Source of the DNA: Acrasis kona
Lineage: Eukaryota; Heterolobosea; Eutetramitea; Acrasida; Acrasidae
Assembly (NCBI GenBank): GCA_026419775.2
Contig: JAOPGA020001010.1
Coordinates: forward strand, 18,265-82,264
Reading direction: 5' to 3'
DNA: 64,000 nucleotides
Shown piece by piece: positions 1 to 9,949 of this stretch. A program made the translations under genes and the position numbers. Under the pieces are notes generated by a model. That model worked only from the letters and a program-made list of their open reading frames with translations. It was not told the origin of the DNA and made no database searches. Each line of letters starts with the position of its first letter. The first letter of the stretch is position 1.

Positions 1-7
1 GTTTTGT

Positions 8-358
8 CTAACTCATGTTGAATCTCATAAATCTTTGTGATTTTTCGTTCGGTGTATCGAACGCTATTCTATTTAGAGAGTGGTCTTTATGTCCCCCCTC
101 TTCGAGAATCAGGTTTCCAAATAAACCTCTTTTCGAGTACGAATTTGAAGATACCTGCTCGCTGGAGAACTGTAGCTTCCAAAATTCGTTTTTTCTCCAA
201 CTATTGTTCTTGAAGGCAAGTGATCCCATATCATTTTCGCTTAGTGATGGGACAATGTGATCGTTATTCGGCCTCCTCGATGCACCGAATGTGTAAAAAT
301 TGCGAATCGTTTTGTTTGCTGCTTGTACGCATAGTCGTGTGTTGTTGTGTTTAAACAT
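8..358 (-). CDS. Hypothetical protein, 116 aa
   Basis: An uninterrupted minus-strand reading frame from an ATG at 358 to a TAG at 8-10. The start has an A-rich upstream context, as other genes here do. The product is polar, with no membrane segment or motif I recognise. No homology call is made. It lies at the window edge beside a decayed region, so it could be a small real gene, a last exon, or a chance ORF. A plus-strand ORF at 15-260 overlaps it in antisense and looks like its shadow. Confidence 0.35.
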   Translation of the reverse strand: MFKHNNTRLCVQAANKTIRNFYTFGASRRPNNDHIVPSLSENDMGSLAFKNNSWRKNEFWKLQFSSEQVSSNSYSKRGLFGNLILEEGGHKDHSLNRIAFDTPNEKSQRFMRFNMS

Positions 359-577
359 TTATAATGAGTGAGAACAACAGTATATTTTTACACTATTTAA
401 ATGTTACTTTTAGATTCTAGATGCCGTTTCGGATCTTCATCATAGATCTATGGAACTATTTCGGGATATTAACAACAATTGTGTGCAAAATTAGAAACTT
501 TAAACACAAACAGACTAAAGCAAATCAACGTACATTCAACATCAACATGGCATTTAATACACAGCATTCCCTGAACC

Positions 578-2458
578 ATGATAAAATATATTGAGGCAAC
601 CGAATCAGAATTTCCTTATTCTACATCCACCGTACTTAAAAGGCTAATACAGCCAATAAAAGAATATTGTAACTATTCTGTCTCATTGCATGCAGCTGAA
701 GACTCCGATTATGAAGATGTAAAGGCGAGTGATCTCCCTTTAATAGTCTGGTCAAATTTGGCTTCAAAGTCATTTTTGAACATTCAATATTTTGGTTGCG
801 CAAATGAAGACTTTTCATTCCTGAGACCCAGTTAAACCAGAGAATTCTTTCTATGTGGATCCCAATGAATGGAACCAGCAATACCTACAACCTATAATAG
901 ATCAAGGCAGACACACCATACTTTTAGGACCTAGCCAAAGTGGAAAAACGTCAAGAGCTTTATTGTACCAGTCTGTGTTAAAAGGCAACGGTTATTTATG
1001 CCATACATCTCCGCAATGAACATGGCACTCCCACCAAGTGATTTGTTTAATCGGTTCAAGCTTGAAATGAAGGATCAACTCTTGCAATTTGGTCGAAAAT
1101 ATCAAATAGATTTCAATAGTTTCGCCGGGTTCTTTGACAGCAAGTTCAACAAACCGATGGTACTCATTATTGACGAGATTGACGCATTAGGGGCCGCGCA
1201 TGTCAATGCTGAACAACGAAGAGAATTCCTTTCCATTATCAAAAGTCAGAGAGATAGGAGAATAGCAGGAGGAATGTGACTCTCGTAGCATCAATAGCCA
1301 TTTCGAACGTATTCGGAACCTACGTAAACGATACAATTGGAAGCTCCCCATATAACATTATGTTACGTTGTGTATGCACCATTCTTTTCACTAGATCAAA
1401 CAAAAACATTGTTTAGTCAGTACGAAACACAGAACGGCATATCTGTTGATCCCAAGATAGTCGAACAAATTTACGAATTCACAAACGGCGCACCGGGTTT
1501 AACAGCAATTATGGGTCAGCAGCTTGATTATGAGAAAAAAAGGCTTAAAAGAGTACCTAATCCATCGGAATGGTACACATTCTTGAATTCCAAAACCTGC
1601 ATTATAAACATTTTGCAGACTGCCAACTACTCGCTCATGTATAACCATCTTCTTCGTGAGAAACACGTTTTCAACATACTCCTCGATCATTTGAGCAAAA
1701 AAAGACCGCTGGGAGCGATTCAAAAGGATGATTTGGACTTTTTACAAAAAATCAACGTGATACGTGTTGTCGAAAACAATGTTACGGTAGCGAATCCTTT
1801 TGTGCTTTGTTTGATTGCATACATGATGAGAAAAGAACTATCAAATCGCCAGAATCCTACGCTTTTTTCACCTAATGGCAATGTGGATGTCAAAAATCTC
1901 ATATTGGAAGCAGCGAAGTTAATCAATCCGTTTGAGGTTTTACTGCAAGATAAACAAGCAGGCAATAACCATTGTTCCAATTGCCCACCAGGGTACAAGG
2001 AGATAACCTATGTAAATGCATTCAAAAAAGCTATGGAAGAATTAATGGGCAGCCAAATAAATTATTGCTACAAAAATGAAGTACCCGTGGGAAAGATGTC
2101 ATGTGACTCGTCTTTCGCTTGTCGAATAAAACAATTGGTATCGAGCATGCGGCTACTGTTAGCATCGGTCCAGATACTTTATCTAGTGGCTCATTAATGC
2201 ACCACATTGATGTACAAGCAAAAATGTACAAAAAAGAATTAAAACTTGATCAAATGTGTGTGTGATCGACTGGACGACTGTGGAATGTGTGCACACAATT
2301 CATGCCTCTGACAAGATTTTCCTGATAGAGATTATCGCAAACTGGTTTACATCCAACACAATGAAAATTTTAACACTCTGCATATTTATTTTGATATGCA
2401 AGATTTGCATGAAATTAAATTAAACCATTTAACGGTGGATGAAGTATCTAATCAATAA
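578..2458 (+). pseudogene. CRN/RHS-type P-loop ATPase plus nuclease-like protein, frameshifted
   Basis: A single decayed gene is spread over several frames. The 578-835 frame gives the N-terminal part. A second frame around 840-1017 carries a Walker A motif (GPSQSGKT). A third, 998-1279, carries a Walker B motif (VLIIDEIDAL). A fourth, about 1260-1360, has the serine-proline-tyrosine sensor-like segment. The 1337-2197 frame has the helical lid motif ending near TNGAPGL. Further pieces reach the TAA at 2456-2458. This order (P-loop ATPase, lid, C-terminal restriction-endonuclease-like region) is that of Crinkler and trypanosome RHS proteins. That family is established; the assignment here rests on motif order. 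At least four frame changes make it a pseudogene unless the sequence has errors. No intron consensus explains the switches. Confidence 0.7.
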
Positions 2459-2815
2459 ATGGCTAAGAAGAGGAGGTATGACGAAGCCGATCCAAGTAAG
2501 TCACAACACAACAAAAGTACTCAACATGTTATTGTAGTGGGTGGTGGAGGTCAGAGTGCAGGTGATCAGCAGCAACAGACTCCAGAGCAGAAGAGTATGT
2601 ATGAGAAAATGAAAACGTTGAATAAGGATGATCTGATGGATTGGTTGAGCAAGAAAATTGATAATGAAGTTGCTACTAAGCTCTACACTCAGAAGTTTGA
2701 TGGAAAATGCTTCCTCACAATTACACGAGAAGACATGGTTAGTATGAAAATATTAATTGGGGATCAAAAAAGGATTACAAGTCTTTTGAAAGAAGAGTTT
2801 GGTGTGCAAATTTAG
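2459..2815 (+). CDS. SAM-domain protein, 118 aa
   Basis: The ATG follows directly after the in-frame TAA that closes the preceding pseudogene. The N-terminus is basic (KKRR), then comes a Gln/Gly-rich stretch. Residues about 52-115 fit a sterile alpha motif: an initial Leu-x-x-Trp-Leu helix, a central Phe-Asp-Gly-x-x-Phe-Leu, a Thr-x-Glu-Asp-Met and a terminal helix. SAM domains mediate protein-protein or RNA contacts. In some CRN-like proteins of other eukaryotes a SAM domain sits N-terminal to the ATPase. This ORF may therefore be the surviving front of a second, truncated copy rather than a separate gene. The SAM call is fairly secure; whether the gene is functional is not. Confidence 0.6.
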   Translation: MAKKRRYDEADPSKSQHNKSTQHVIVVGGGGQSAGDQQQQTPEQKSMYEKMKTLNKDDLMDWLSKKIDNEVATKLYTQKFDGKCFLTITREDMVSMKILIGDQKRITSLLKEEFGVQI

Positions 2816-2816
2816 A

Positions 2817-3653
2817 AAGAGCAACAACTATATTGAGAAGTCACTCAGGGAGGAGAAGTATATTGATGTCTGTAATGGAATTCGAGTGGGGTTTGCTGTT
2901 GGTCTACTCCGTTCATTCTATCATGAGAAGTTTGGATTGAAGTTGGAATAAAACGTATAATGAATAACAAAAGAACTGGTGACGAGGAGATTAGGATTAC
3001 TAAGTCAACAGCGTGGACCAATGGATTCAATTGTGTCACAATTAAAATGTCTACCCTTCTACTAATAACTTCCGAGTAAGAGAAAACCTCAGGATAACCC
3101 AATCACTCTAGTGGATTACAGTGTGTGACCGTTGTCATCAGTGTTTGTCCAATGAAATGTCCAGTAGGACCCGATGTGGAAAGGAGTTCAAGTATTGTTC
3201 TTCTTCATGTATCGACAGCGTTCGTATGTAATGCGCAATTTTAATCAATTCTTTTCCATCATCAAACTGTGGATACAGGGAACTAGGTTTACAACTTATA
3301 CAGATCAATATTGAATAAAACTGTCTTTGGTAATTAACAGTTTTCAAAGATAATCTTCGCCTTTCAAATCAAAAACGTCCCCAACAATCGCAAAAGACCA
3401 CGTCCGCGAATGATTTATAAAACTAACTTCTGCCAAAGGAAGAAGATGAAGCAAAGGCTCAGATAGAGTTCATAAAATTAGTAAGTGACAAAAATGACTT
3501 TACTCTCTACAAATCGACTATAATTAAGACGGATACAAAGAGTTTTAAGGCATGGATCACTAACGCTATTATAAGAACTGTTCGTGACTTTCAAAAGAAA
3601 AACAATATAGCGGTATCGAAGAAGAGAAAAAGAGAAGGAAGAGGCTTGCTATA
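2817..3653 (+). pseudogene. Decayed coding fragments
   Basis: Three short open pieces without usable start codons are visible. The piece at 2817-2951 is 44 codons long. One near 3127-3232 has paired cysteines and a CSSSC-like end reminiscent of a MYND zinc finger. One at 3429-3653 is lysine-rich with a basic tail (KKRKREGRG) and no ATG. They are separated by stops and are not joined by clear splice sites. They look like remains of one or more genes next to the CRN-like pseudogene. No family is assigned. Confidence 0.35.
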
Positions 3654-3834
3654 GGTTCAATTACAGGACATTCAACTATATTTAAAATACGAGATTTATT
3701 AGGAGAAACAATATTGAGACCGTCCCTATTGTAAATCCGATGTTGTGATTGGTTGAGAAAAGTATGAAATGACTTTTGACAGCAAAAATGCCATCATGAA
3801 ATTGTATGCAAAAATTTACCTGCCCACCACACCG

Positions 3835-4020
3835 ACCGCAACAGCATCATTGACAACAACTCCAACAACTCCAACAACAACCTCGGCAACAATAACAACC
3901 TGGTTACTATGCCAACCACAACAACAACCCTGGCAACAGGATCAACCGGAACAACACCCCCGACAACAGCACTGGACATATTGTTAGAGGCAACAGCATC
4001 AACAATTCCAACAACAGTAG
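3835..4020 (+). repeat. CAA/ACA-rich low-complexity tract
   Basis: Trinucleotide-like CAA/ACA runs (caacaactccaacaactcc and similar) encode poly-Gln, poly-Thr or poly-Asn depending on frame. Confidence 0.75.
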
Positions 4021-4640
4021 CGTCACTCGAGATGACTATAAATGTCAATCTGGCTGTGATAAAAAACGTAAAGTCCAGTAATATGAAGAACAGTGGTTTG
4101 AGTTATCAATATATTTTAGTTAATTTATTCTGTCACGCTCCTTGTCACTTTATCACACTGGCACCTTCTACAGTGAATCAAATATCAGGCACTAATAATT
4201 TAAAGATGGATAATCCAATAGTATACATTTACAGCGTGCTACAACGCAAACGAGACAATAGTGGCCCTCCTCTTTGCGTTGATGCAACATTTCAACGTTG
4301 GGCACAATTAAGGAATGGGAGGATCAATATTTTTGACAGGCCGTTATGTGAACCATTCAGAGCAGGCTTGTCAATAATAACCAACCATGTAGATCGGACA
4401 CCACAAAGAAGAGTAGACCCGGTCACAACACCATCAACTCCAAGTAATTTAAATCCATTGCAGTTAAATTTCTTAACCCAAAGAACACCAACATCAAACT
4501 ATTCTAATCGGCAGGATTCACCGCTTAGCGAGCGTAAAGGAGGCACTGTATCCAAAAAAGCGAAACCTAATAATCCTCAGCAATTAATGATGAATAAATT
4601 CAAAATACAAATAAACAAATACTTTTTTAAACATTGTTAA
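3909..4640 (+). CDS. Hypothetical protein with Thr/Asn-rich low-complexity N-terminus
   Basis: A 243-codon ORF. Its first third reads through a CAA/ACA-rich stretch (about 3835-4020) that is open in more than one frame (Thr-, Gln- or Asn-rich according to frame). The true frame there is uncertain. The Asn-rich frame ends in a Cys-x3-Cys and a basic KKRKV-like cluster before a stop at about 4077. The part from about 4170 to 4640 has ordinary composition with a basic, proline-containing tail. No domain is recognised. It could be a frameshifted gene whose N-terminal half lies in the Asn-rich frame. Confidence 0.3.
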   Translation: MPTTTTTLATGSTGTTPPTTALDILLEATASTIPTTVASLEMTINVNLAVIKNVKSSNMKNSGLSYQYILVNLFCHAPCHFITLAPSTVNQISGTNNLKMDNPIVYIYSVLQRKRDNSGPPLCVDATFQRWAQLRNGRINIFDRPLCEPFRAGLSIITNHVDRTPQRRVDPVTTPSTPSNLNPLQLNFLTQRTPTSNYSNRQDSPLSERKGGTVSKKAKPNNPQQLMMNKFKIQINKYFFKHC

Positions 4641-4845
4641 TGTGTCACAGTTTACAAAAAAATAGTTTCTGCCGAAGAAAACAGATTTTCAGATTTATTG
4701 TCGATAGTTTATGCATTTGACATGTTCCCCGAAAAGTCAAGTCGATCCAATCTAATCCTATGAACAGATATTACAGACAGCAACAGCGAGCATGTTTGAA
4801 ACTAAGCATAAGCCTTTATGTAAAAATCGACTGTTGTGAAAGACA

Positions 4846-6186
4846 TCACAAAAACAACCTAACATCGTAAAAAAATGAGAGTCTGACGGATAGGACAACA
4901 ACTAGAAAAATTATAGCACACAGAATCAAATTATAAAAGAAATTCCGGATTGCCACAATTTTGCAACCTTTTTGAAACCAAAGTGTGGTGGTTTCATCTA
5001 TAAACCCTCCCCAGTTACTTTCGGCTCCACAGAAATTACCAACCAATCTCTGAAGCACAATAACCATGTAAACATCATCTCCAAAAATATATCTCCTTAA
5101 TAGCAATATATTATGGGCTGTTCCAATTATAATACAAGATATAACATTTACTCGGAAGGTTCCCCATTGCACGTGACCTCTTCTGTCAGGTTTACCTAAT
5201 AAACGAATATATCTGCCGGAAAGAGCGCCTAAAACACTCCATGCTAAACATATGGAAAAATCGAAGCCGATGAAGCTTCTTGGGTCGCTGTCATCAAGTT
5301 GATTGTAAAAAGCAAATTGCAAAACACAAACCGTGACGATGTTGCCAACAACAATGAAGATGATTGTTAAAGCCAATAAAATATGTCTTGGTTTTAATCT
5401 AGTGGTAACATGTCTCCTTTTCTTTTCCATTTGACGAGTTACAAACTGTTCAAGACTATTAAGGCGTTTACGTTCTACATCATCAAGAGTGGTACCATAG
5501 TTGGTTTGTTTATTAAAAATACTTTCCTGCTCTTGTTTAGTCTGGGCTTCCTGTCTGAGCAATTCAAAGTGAATCCTCTTCTCCTCATTGTCCATTACTT
5601 GTAAATCAACAGTATAAAGGGATCCCTTTTTCCAGAAAATGGCCAGGATGCGACCTATCTGATATGCCGCAAAGCTCAAAACGAGTGTCATGAGCCAATT
5701 AACAGTGGCCTTGTAAAAACCATTGTGCATTGCCAACAAAATGTCTGTATCGACAATAAAGTTACCAAAAGTAGTCAAGACGCTGCAGAACCCGCCAGTT
5801 ATGGCGTCATAAATAATATATGTTTGTGGGTATTGAAATCTGACTTGCTGTAGCGTAGCGACATAAGCAACAATTGATGACCCAATAATGTTGTAGATCA
5901 TGGCTGTGACATTAATCCCCCAAACTGTGAGAGTTGGTATCCAAAAAGTGATGCAGGCAGGGAGAAGTGAAAGTAAGATATTCCAAAACAAAGTAGACCA
6001 CACCAATTTAAAGTCAGTAATGGGCAATTTTCGCTTCTTCCAAAAAATGTTTTTAAGGTATTTTGTAAGACTCTTGGACACTTCATGAGTTTTGTTTGTT
6101 TGTTGATTAAAAGTCTTTGGTGCATATAAAAGATGGTATTCTTCCTCCCAATTACATTCCGGTGTTGTGCTCAAAGGGTGGTTCAT
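4846..6186 (-). CDS. FEX/CrcB-like fluoride export channel, 446 aa
   Basis: An intact minus-strand ORF. It shows two CrcB-like halves. In the first (about 65-190) are an Asn-x-x-Gly-Ser helix and the signature GFCSVLTTFGNF near 132-143. In the second (about 270-440) are an equivalent Asn-containing helix and GNFCGAESNWGGF near 385-400. Eukaryotic FEX proteins are exactly such tandem fusions of two CrcB domains; they let fluoride leave the cell through the plasma membrane. About eight or nine hydrophobic segments are visible, with a charged cytosolic linker (about 195-265). The second signature is less canonical than the first, as expected for asymmetric FEX halves. The gene is head-to-head with the helicase, with 61 bp between start codons. 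Confidence 0.75.
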   Translation of the reverse strand: MNHPLSTTPECNWEEEYHLLYAPKTFNQQTNKTHEVSKSLTKYLKNIFWKKRKLPITDFKLVWSTLFWNILLSLLPACITFWIPTLTVWGINVTAMIYNIIGSSIVAYVATLQQVRFQYPQTYIIYDAITGGFCSVLTTFGNFIVDTDILLAMHNGFYKATVNWLMTLVLSFAAYQIGRILAIFWKKGSLYTVDLQVMDNEEKRIHFELLRQEAQTKQEQESIFNKQTNYGTTLDDVERKRLNSLEQFVTRQMEKKRRHVTTRLKPRHILLALTIIFIVVGNIVTVCVLQFAFYNQLDDSDPRSFIGFDFSICLAWSVLGALSGRYIRLLGKPDRRGHVQWGTFRVNVISCIIIGTAHNILLLRRYIFGDDVYMVIVLQRLVGNFCGAESNWGGFIDETTTLWFQKGCKIVAIRNFFYNLILCAIIFLVVVLSVRLSFFYDVRLFL

Positions 6187-6247
6187 TCGATTTGATATTT
6201 ACAATCATTGTAAAAGTGCATTCAAAATATTCTTGGAAAAACAAGAA
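6187..6247. promoter_or_regulatory. Shared bidirectional promoter region, FEX-like and helicase genes
   Basis: Only 61 bp separate the two ATGs, so both 5' leaders and core promoters must lie here or overlap the opposite coding sequence. The region is AT-rich; no clear TATA element is claimed. Confidence 0.5.
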
Positions 6248-9200
6248 ATGGACAAAATCACACCAGAACTAGATGATAAACAGCTGGAGTGCGTTCAAAG
6301 TCCAATAAAACTAAATCTATTAATATCTGCTGGGCCAGGATGCGGTAAAACGCGTGTATTGATAGAACGGATAATGTATATGTGCAACGTGGAGGGGATT
6401 AACCCAAATTGTATATTAGTTGTCACACATTCCAACAAGGCAATGAACGAACTCAAGCGAAGACTTTTATTAAGGGGACAAGAATTCACAGGGATGCATG
6501 CTGATAAAATTAAAATCTCAACAATACACTCACTATGCATGGGGGTCATAAAGCAAGGAGGAAAAATCAAAGTAGCCAGCGAAGATAAGAGACACAAATT
6601 AGCCGAGCAAGTATTAGAGCTATACAGGAGAAAGTACCCTAACGATAGGCAAACACCAAACGCTCTATCAACCTCGATAGGAATTTTGAAATTTCTTGAC
6701 GAACATTCTTCTTCTGGTTACCACCATGGGTCGTTTGAATGTGGAACAAGAGAAAAGTTCATAATGTTAGAATATGAAAAGTTGTGTGATAAAGATGGCC
6801 TTGTTGATTTTTCTTCAATGGTTAGAAAAGCCACCCAACTGGTACAAAACAAGGATTCCAACCTCATAGAACCCTATTCTTTTGTTTTTGTTGATGAACT
6901 CCAAGACATGAGTTCTTCTCAATTAACTTTTCTTGAATCTTTTTCCGACGCTGTCCATTTCACTTGTTGCGGAGATTCCAACCAAAGCATATACAAATTT
7001 AACAGTTCAAGCACATTGCCCGCCGACACAAATACATTTAAAGAATTCTACGACAGATTTCCCAAGCCCATAAGAAAATTCGAACTCAACGTGAACCACC
7101 GCATGAGTGATTTTATCAACGAGGCAGCCAACGCCCTAGCATGTAAAATAACAAACAAAAAGACTCACATCCAGTCACCTAACCGAAAGAAAACAACATT
7201 AACAAACGCCATACCCGTCGTACAATGTCGCTCAGCAGATCAAGAATCACATTACGTATCTCAGTGCATCAAAATGTTAGTGGACCAAAATGATTTTGTC
7301 ATTGAAGATAGCGCCCACGAAGACGAACAAACACATGCTAAATGCGTCAGAGAAATCATCAAGGACGCAACCGCCGAATACTCAAACATTGCAGTACTAT
7401 GTCGCGTCGGTAAAGTTTTGGATGATTTCGAAGAAGCTTTTCGAAGGTACGACATTCCTTACATACGATACAGAGACAGCAAATCAAAAGATCCATGGTG
7501 GAAAAAAGAATCCATCAGAGACATTACTTCCTTTTTAATATTGACAGTCAATGAAGATATTGAACTAGTCAACCGATGTTTTTCACAAGATGGAATCCTC
7601 AACAAACCAAACCGCCAAATCAACACCAAACAACTCAAGGAATACTTATCGGAACTTTCCAACGATTTGGAACAATCATGCACTTCGTTATACACCACCC
7701 TCTCACATGCAGTCAAACATTCATTCCCAAGCACAAAATCAGAATTAAATAACCTAAACACCATCGAAAGGTTCATGATCAACGATCAATCCACCATACC
7801 CACCAAATTAATCTCCAACACGTGCAAAACATCACTTTTAGAATTCCACAACATGATCACTAGCATCGAAGAATATGCATTTCGAGAATTCCACAGGCCC
7901 GACATTCTCTCGAGAATCATCCAATACGTCATCCTTCACACCCCTTACAAACAATACATGTTGAGCGTACAAGCCGAAATACAAAAAAAATTAGATCCAT
8001 CATTTTCGTCATCGTCGAATGAAGAAATTCGTAATTGTAACGTGAGGACCCTGATCGAAGAAGTCGATCGATATAGCAAGGAACAAGGTTACAATTTGAC
8101 GCAAAACACATTGGATTGGAAATCAAAAACAAATCATTTCGTTCAATTCTTCCATTCTAATTTCGTCAATCAGGACGATTTTGTTCGACCTCCCAATCGA
8201 GTCGTCTTATCGACCATACATTTGGCCAAAGGCCTCGAATGGAACGTTGTATTCATGGTACGATGTGACGATGGAATCACCCCCATCCATCACAATTACC
8301 AATTTCAATTTTTAAATTCTTCATGTGGAAATGATTCGAATCAAGAATTAAAATGTTTCTATGTGGGTTTCACGAGGGCCAAATCAAATCTGTATTGTAG
8401 TTATACCGTGGGTAATTTGACTCCATTTCTACACGCCAACAACGTACCTAATCACTACTTACGTTTTTTGAATTTCACGCTGGATGTGACCAAATCAAAA
8501 ACAAAAAAAAATGTAATCGAGGGGAATTTGATTTATAATTTAACTCCAAAAAACGATCATCACTATGCACGTGACATATCGAGCGATAATTCATCGTTGA
8601 GGTATACATCTGATTATAGTAACGTATCGATCGGTACGGTCAATAACAGTAATCACGCCATGACGAGCCATCAAGATGCTGATGGAGATTTGATCATTAG
8701 AGGAGATGACAATCATAACGAAACAGTAGAAGCCACTGGCGTTATGCCCATCATGTCTCCCATACACAAATCAAAGTCATTAAATAGTAATGATGATGAC
8801 ATTACTACCGAACAATCTAATGATCATGATGGTGGTGATCATAATGCAGCCACGAATACTACTACTACTACAGGTGTTGTTGGTGGTTTTAAAAAGAAAA
8901 AGTATGGAAAGAGAGAGAAATTTGTGTCCATAGCTGAAAAGAAATCAAACGAGTTTTCTGCAAATGCAATGAGACAATGGTTTAAGAGCGGCGGTGGTAC
9001 TTTTGCTCAGAAACGTAATCATGATGAAATGATGAATGGCGATCTTCAAACCACTACAATTCATCAAGATGATGATCATGATTCGAATGCTCCTAAAAGA
9101 CTCAAAACACCTTCTCCGCCATCATCTAATCGTCAATTGCTACACAATAAGGAAAATCAAATTACAAAATCAACCGCCGCTGCCACAATCAACAACAATA

Positions 9201-9883
9201 ACTTGTTATTGAAATGTAGAGAGAGAATCAAAACAGATAAAGGATTGAAATTAAAATTTACGGTCGCCGGTGCGAGTCAATTACAACAACCATCTCAAAT
9301 CGAACAAAACACATCAAGTACTCCACCACAACAATCGCCCGCCGTTCATCACGACGCCACCTTAAAATCAAATCAAGAAATGGCGAGTGCATATGATACA
9401 AGTGCACAAGGATTGTTGTTCACGGTAGGCGAGAAGTGTAACGAATGTAACGAATGGATAAGTAAAATGAGAATAGAAAAGATGCAAGAATCAGGTTCGG
9501 TTACTTGTCATAATTGTGGAAATGTATTCAGTCCAACACTAACAATCGATCGATCCTCCTCCTCTTCTGATCAAAATGAAAGTGTTAGACATCATGTCGT
9601 TAGATTGGCGACTTGTCACTTGTATAGTAAAGAAACCGTAGAGAAATTGGTGTTGAGCACTCCTGCTGATCATCGCGATAATTATAGTTTGTTGATGAAT
9701 CATGCAGCCTTGTTTTGGAATTTGTTGTATCGATTTGGGTGTTTGAGCGAAGCTAAGCAAAGTATTATTAAGAATAATAAGCAATCATCTCCTGATGATT
9801 CTAAAAAGAAGAATAAGAACGTACAGGATGGTAAAAAGGTGGTGCAGAAGAAATTAAATTGTTTTTTGAATAAATCAAAATAA
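6248..9883 (+). CDS. SF1A DNA helicase, UvrD/Srs2-like, 1,211 aa
   Basis: The start is placed at the ATG at 6248 (A-rich context). An upstream in-frame ATG at 6167 would overlap the divergent gene's 5' end. Helicase motifs in order: motif I GPGCGKT (about 29-35), motif II DELQD (about 215), motif III GDSNQSIY (about 241), the Asn-His-Arg of motif IV, motif V STIHLAKGLEW (about 655) and motif VI YVGFTRAKSNLY (about 703). This is the 3'-5' UvrD/PcrA/Srs2 family, which unwinds DNA in repair and removes recombinase filaments. The C-terminal 480 residues are His/Asp/Asn/Thr-rich. They hold two CxxC pairs (about 1063 and 1085), a probable zinc ribbon, and end in a PIP-box-like QKKLNCFL. Whether it is Srs2, Fbh1 or a lineage-specific paralogue cannot be told here. 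Confidence 0.9.
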   Translation: MDKITPELDDKQLECVQSPIKLNLLISAGPGCGKTRVLIERIMYMCNVEGINPNCILVVTHSNKAMNELKRRLLLRGQEFTGMHADKIKISTIHSLCMGVIKQGGKIKVASEDKRHKLAEQVLELYRRKYPNDRQTPNALSTSIGILKFLDEHSSSGYHHGSFECGTREKFIMLEYEKLCDKDGLVDFSSMVRKATQLVQNKDSNLIEPYSFVFVDELQDMSSSQLTFLESFSDAVHFTCCGDSNQSIYKFNSSSTLPADTNTFKEFYDRFPKPIRKFELNVNHRMSDFINEAANALACKITNKKTHIQSPNRKKTTLTNAIPVVQCRSADQESHYVSQCIKMLVDQNDFVIEDSAHEDEQTHAKCVREIIKDATAEYSNIAVLCRVGKVLDDFEEAFRRYDIPYIRYRDSKSKDPWWKKESIRDITSFLILTVNEDIELVNRCFSQDGILNKPNRQINTKQLKEYLSELSNDLEQSCTSLYTTLSHAVKHSFPSTKSELNNLNTIERFMINDQSTIPTKLISNTCKTSLLEFHNMITSIEEYAFREFHRPDILSRIIQYVILHTPYKQYMLSVQAEIQKKLDPSFSSSSNEEIRNCNVRTLIEEVDRYSKEQGYNLTQNTLDWKSKTNHFVQFFHSNFVNQDDFVRPPNRVVLSTIHLAKGLEWNVVFMVRCDDGITPIHHNYQFQFLNSSCGNDSNQELKCFYVGFTRAKSNLYCSYTVGNLTPFLHANNVPNHYLRFLNFTLDVTKSKTKKNVIEGNLIYNLTPKNDHHYARDISSDNSSLRYTSDYSNVSIGTVNNSNHAMTSHQDADGDLIIRGDDNHNETVEATGVMPIMSPIHKSKSLNSNDDDITTEQSNDHDGGDHNAATNTTTTTGVVGGFKKKKYGKREKFVSIAEKKSNEFSANAMRQWFKSGGGTFAQKRNHDEMMNGDLQTTTIHQDDDHDSNAPKRLKTPSPPSSNRQLLHNKENQITKSTAAATINNNNLLLKCRERIKTDKGLKLKFTVAGASQLQQPSQIEQNTSSTPPQQSPAVHHDATLKSNQEMASAYDTSAQGLLFTVGEKCNECNEWISKMRIEKMQESGSVTCHNCGNVFSPTLTIDRSSSSSDQNESVRHHVVRLATCHLYSKETVEKLVLSTPADHRDNYSLLMNHAALFWNLLYRFGCLSEAKQSIIKNNKQSSPDDSKKKNKNVQDGKKVVQKKLNCFLNKSK

Positions 9884-9949
9884 TTTTGAATTTTATTTTC
9901 CATGCCATCTTTATGAAATTGAGATTTGAAATTAATACGGCCTTATTTA

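Noticed and set aside
2845-3347. Two minus-strand ORFs in the decayed zone
   Set aside because: No motifs; they are antisense to plus-strand fragments with better coding character.
9539-9903. Minus-strand ORFs at the helicase 3' end
   Set aside because: Antisense shadows of the low-complexity helicase tail.
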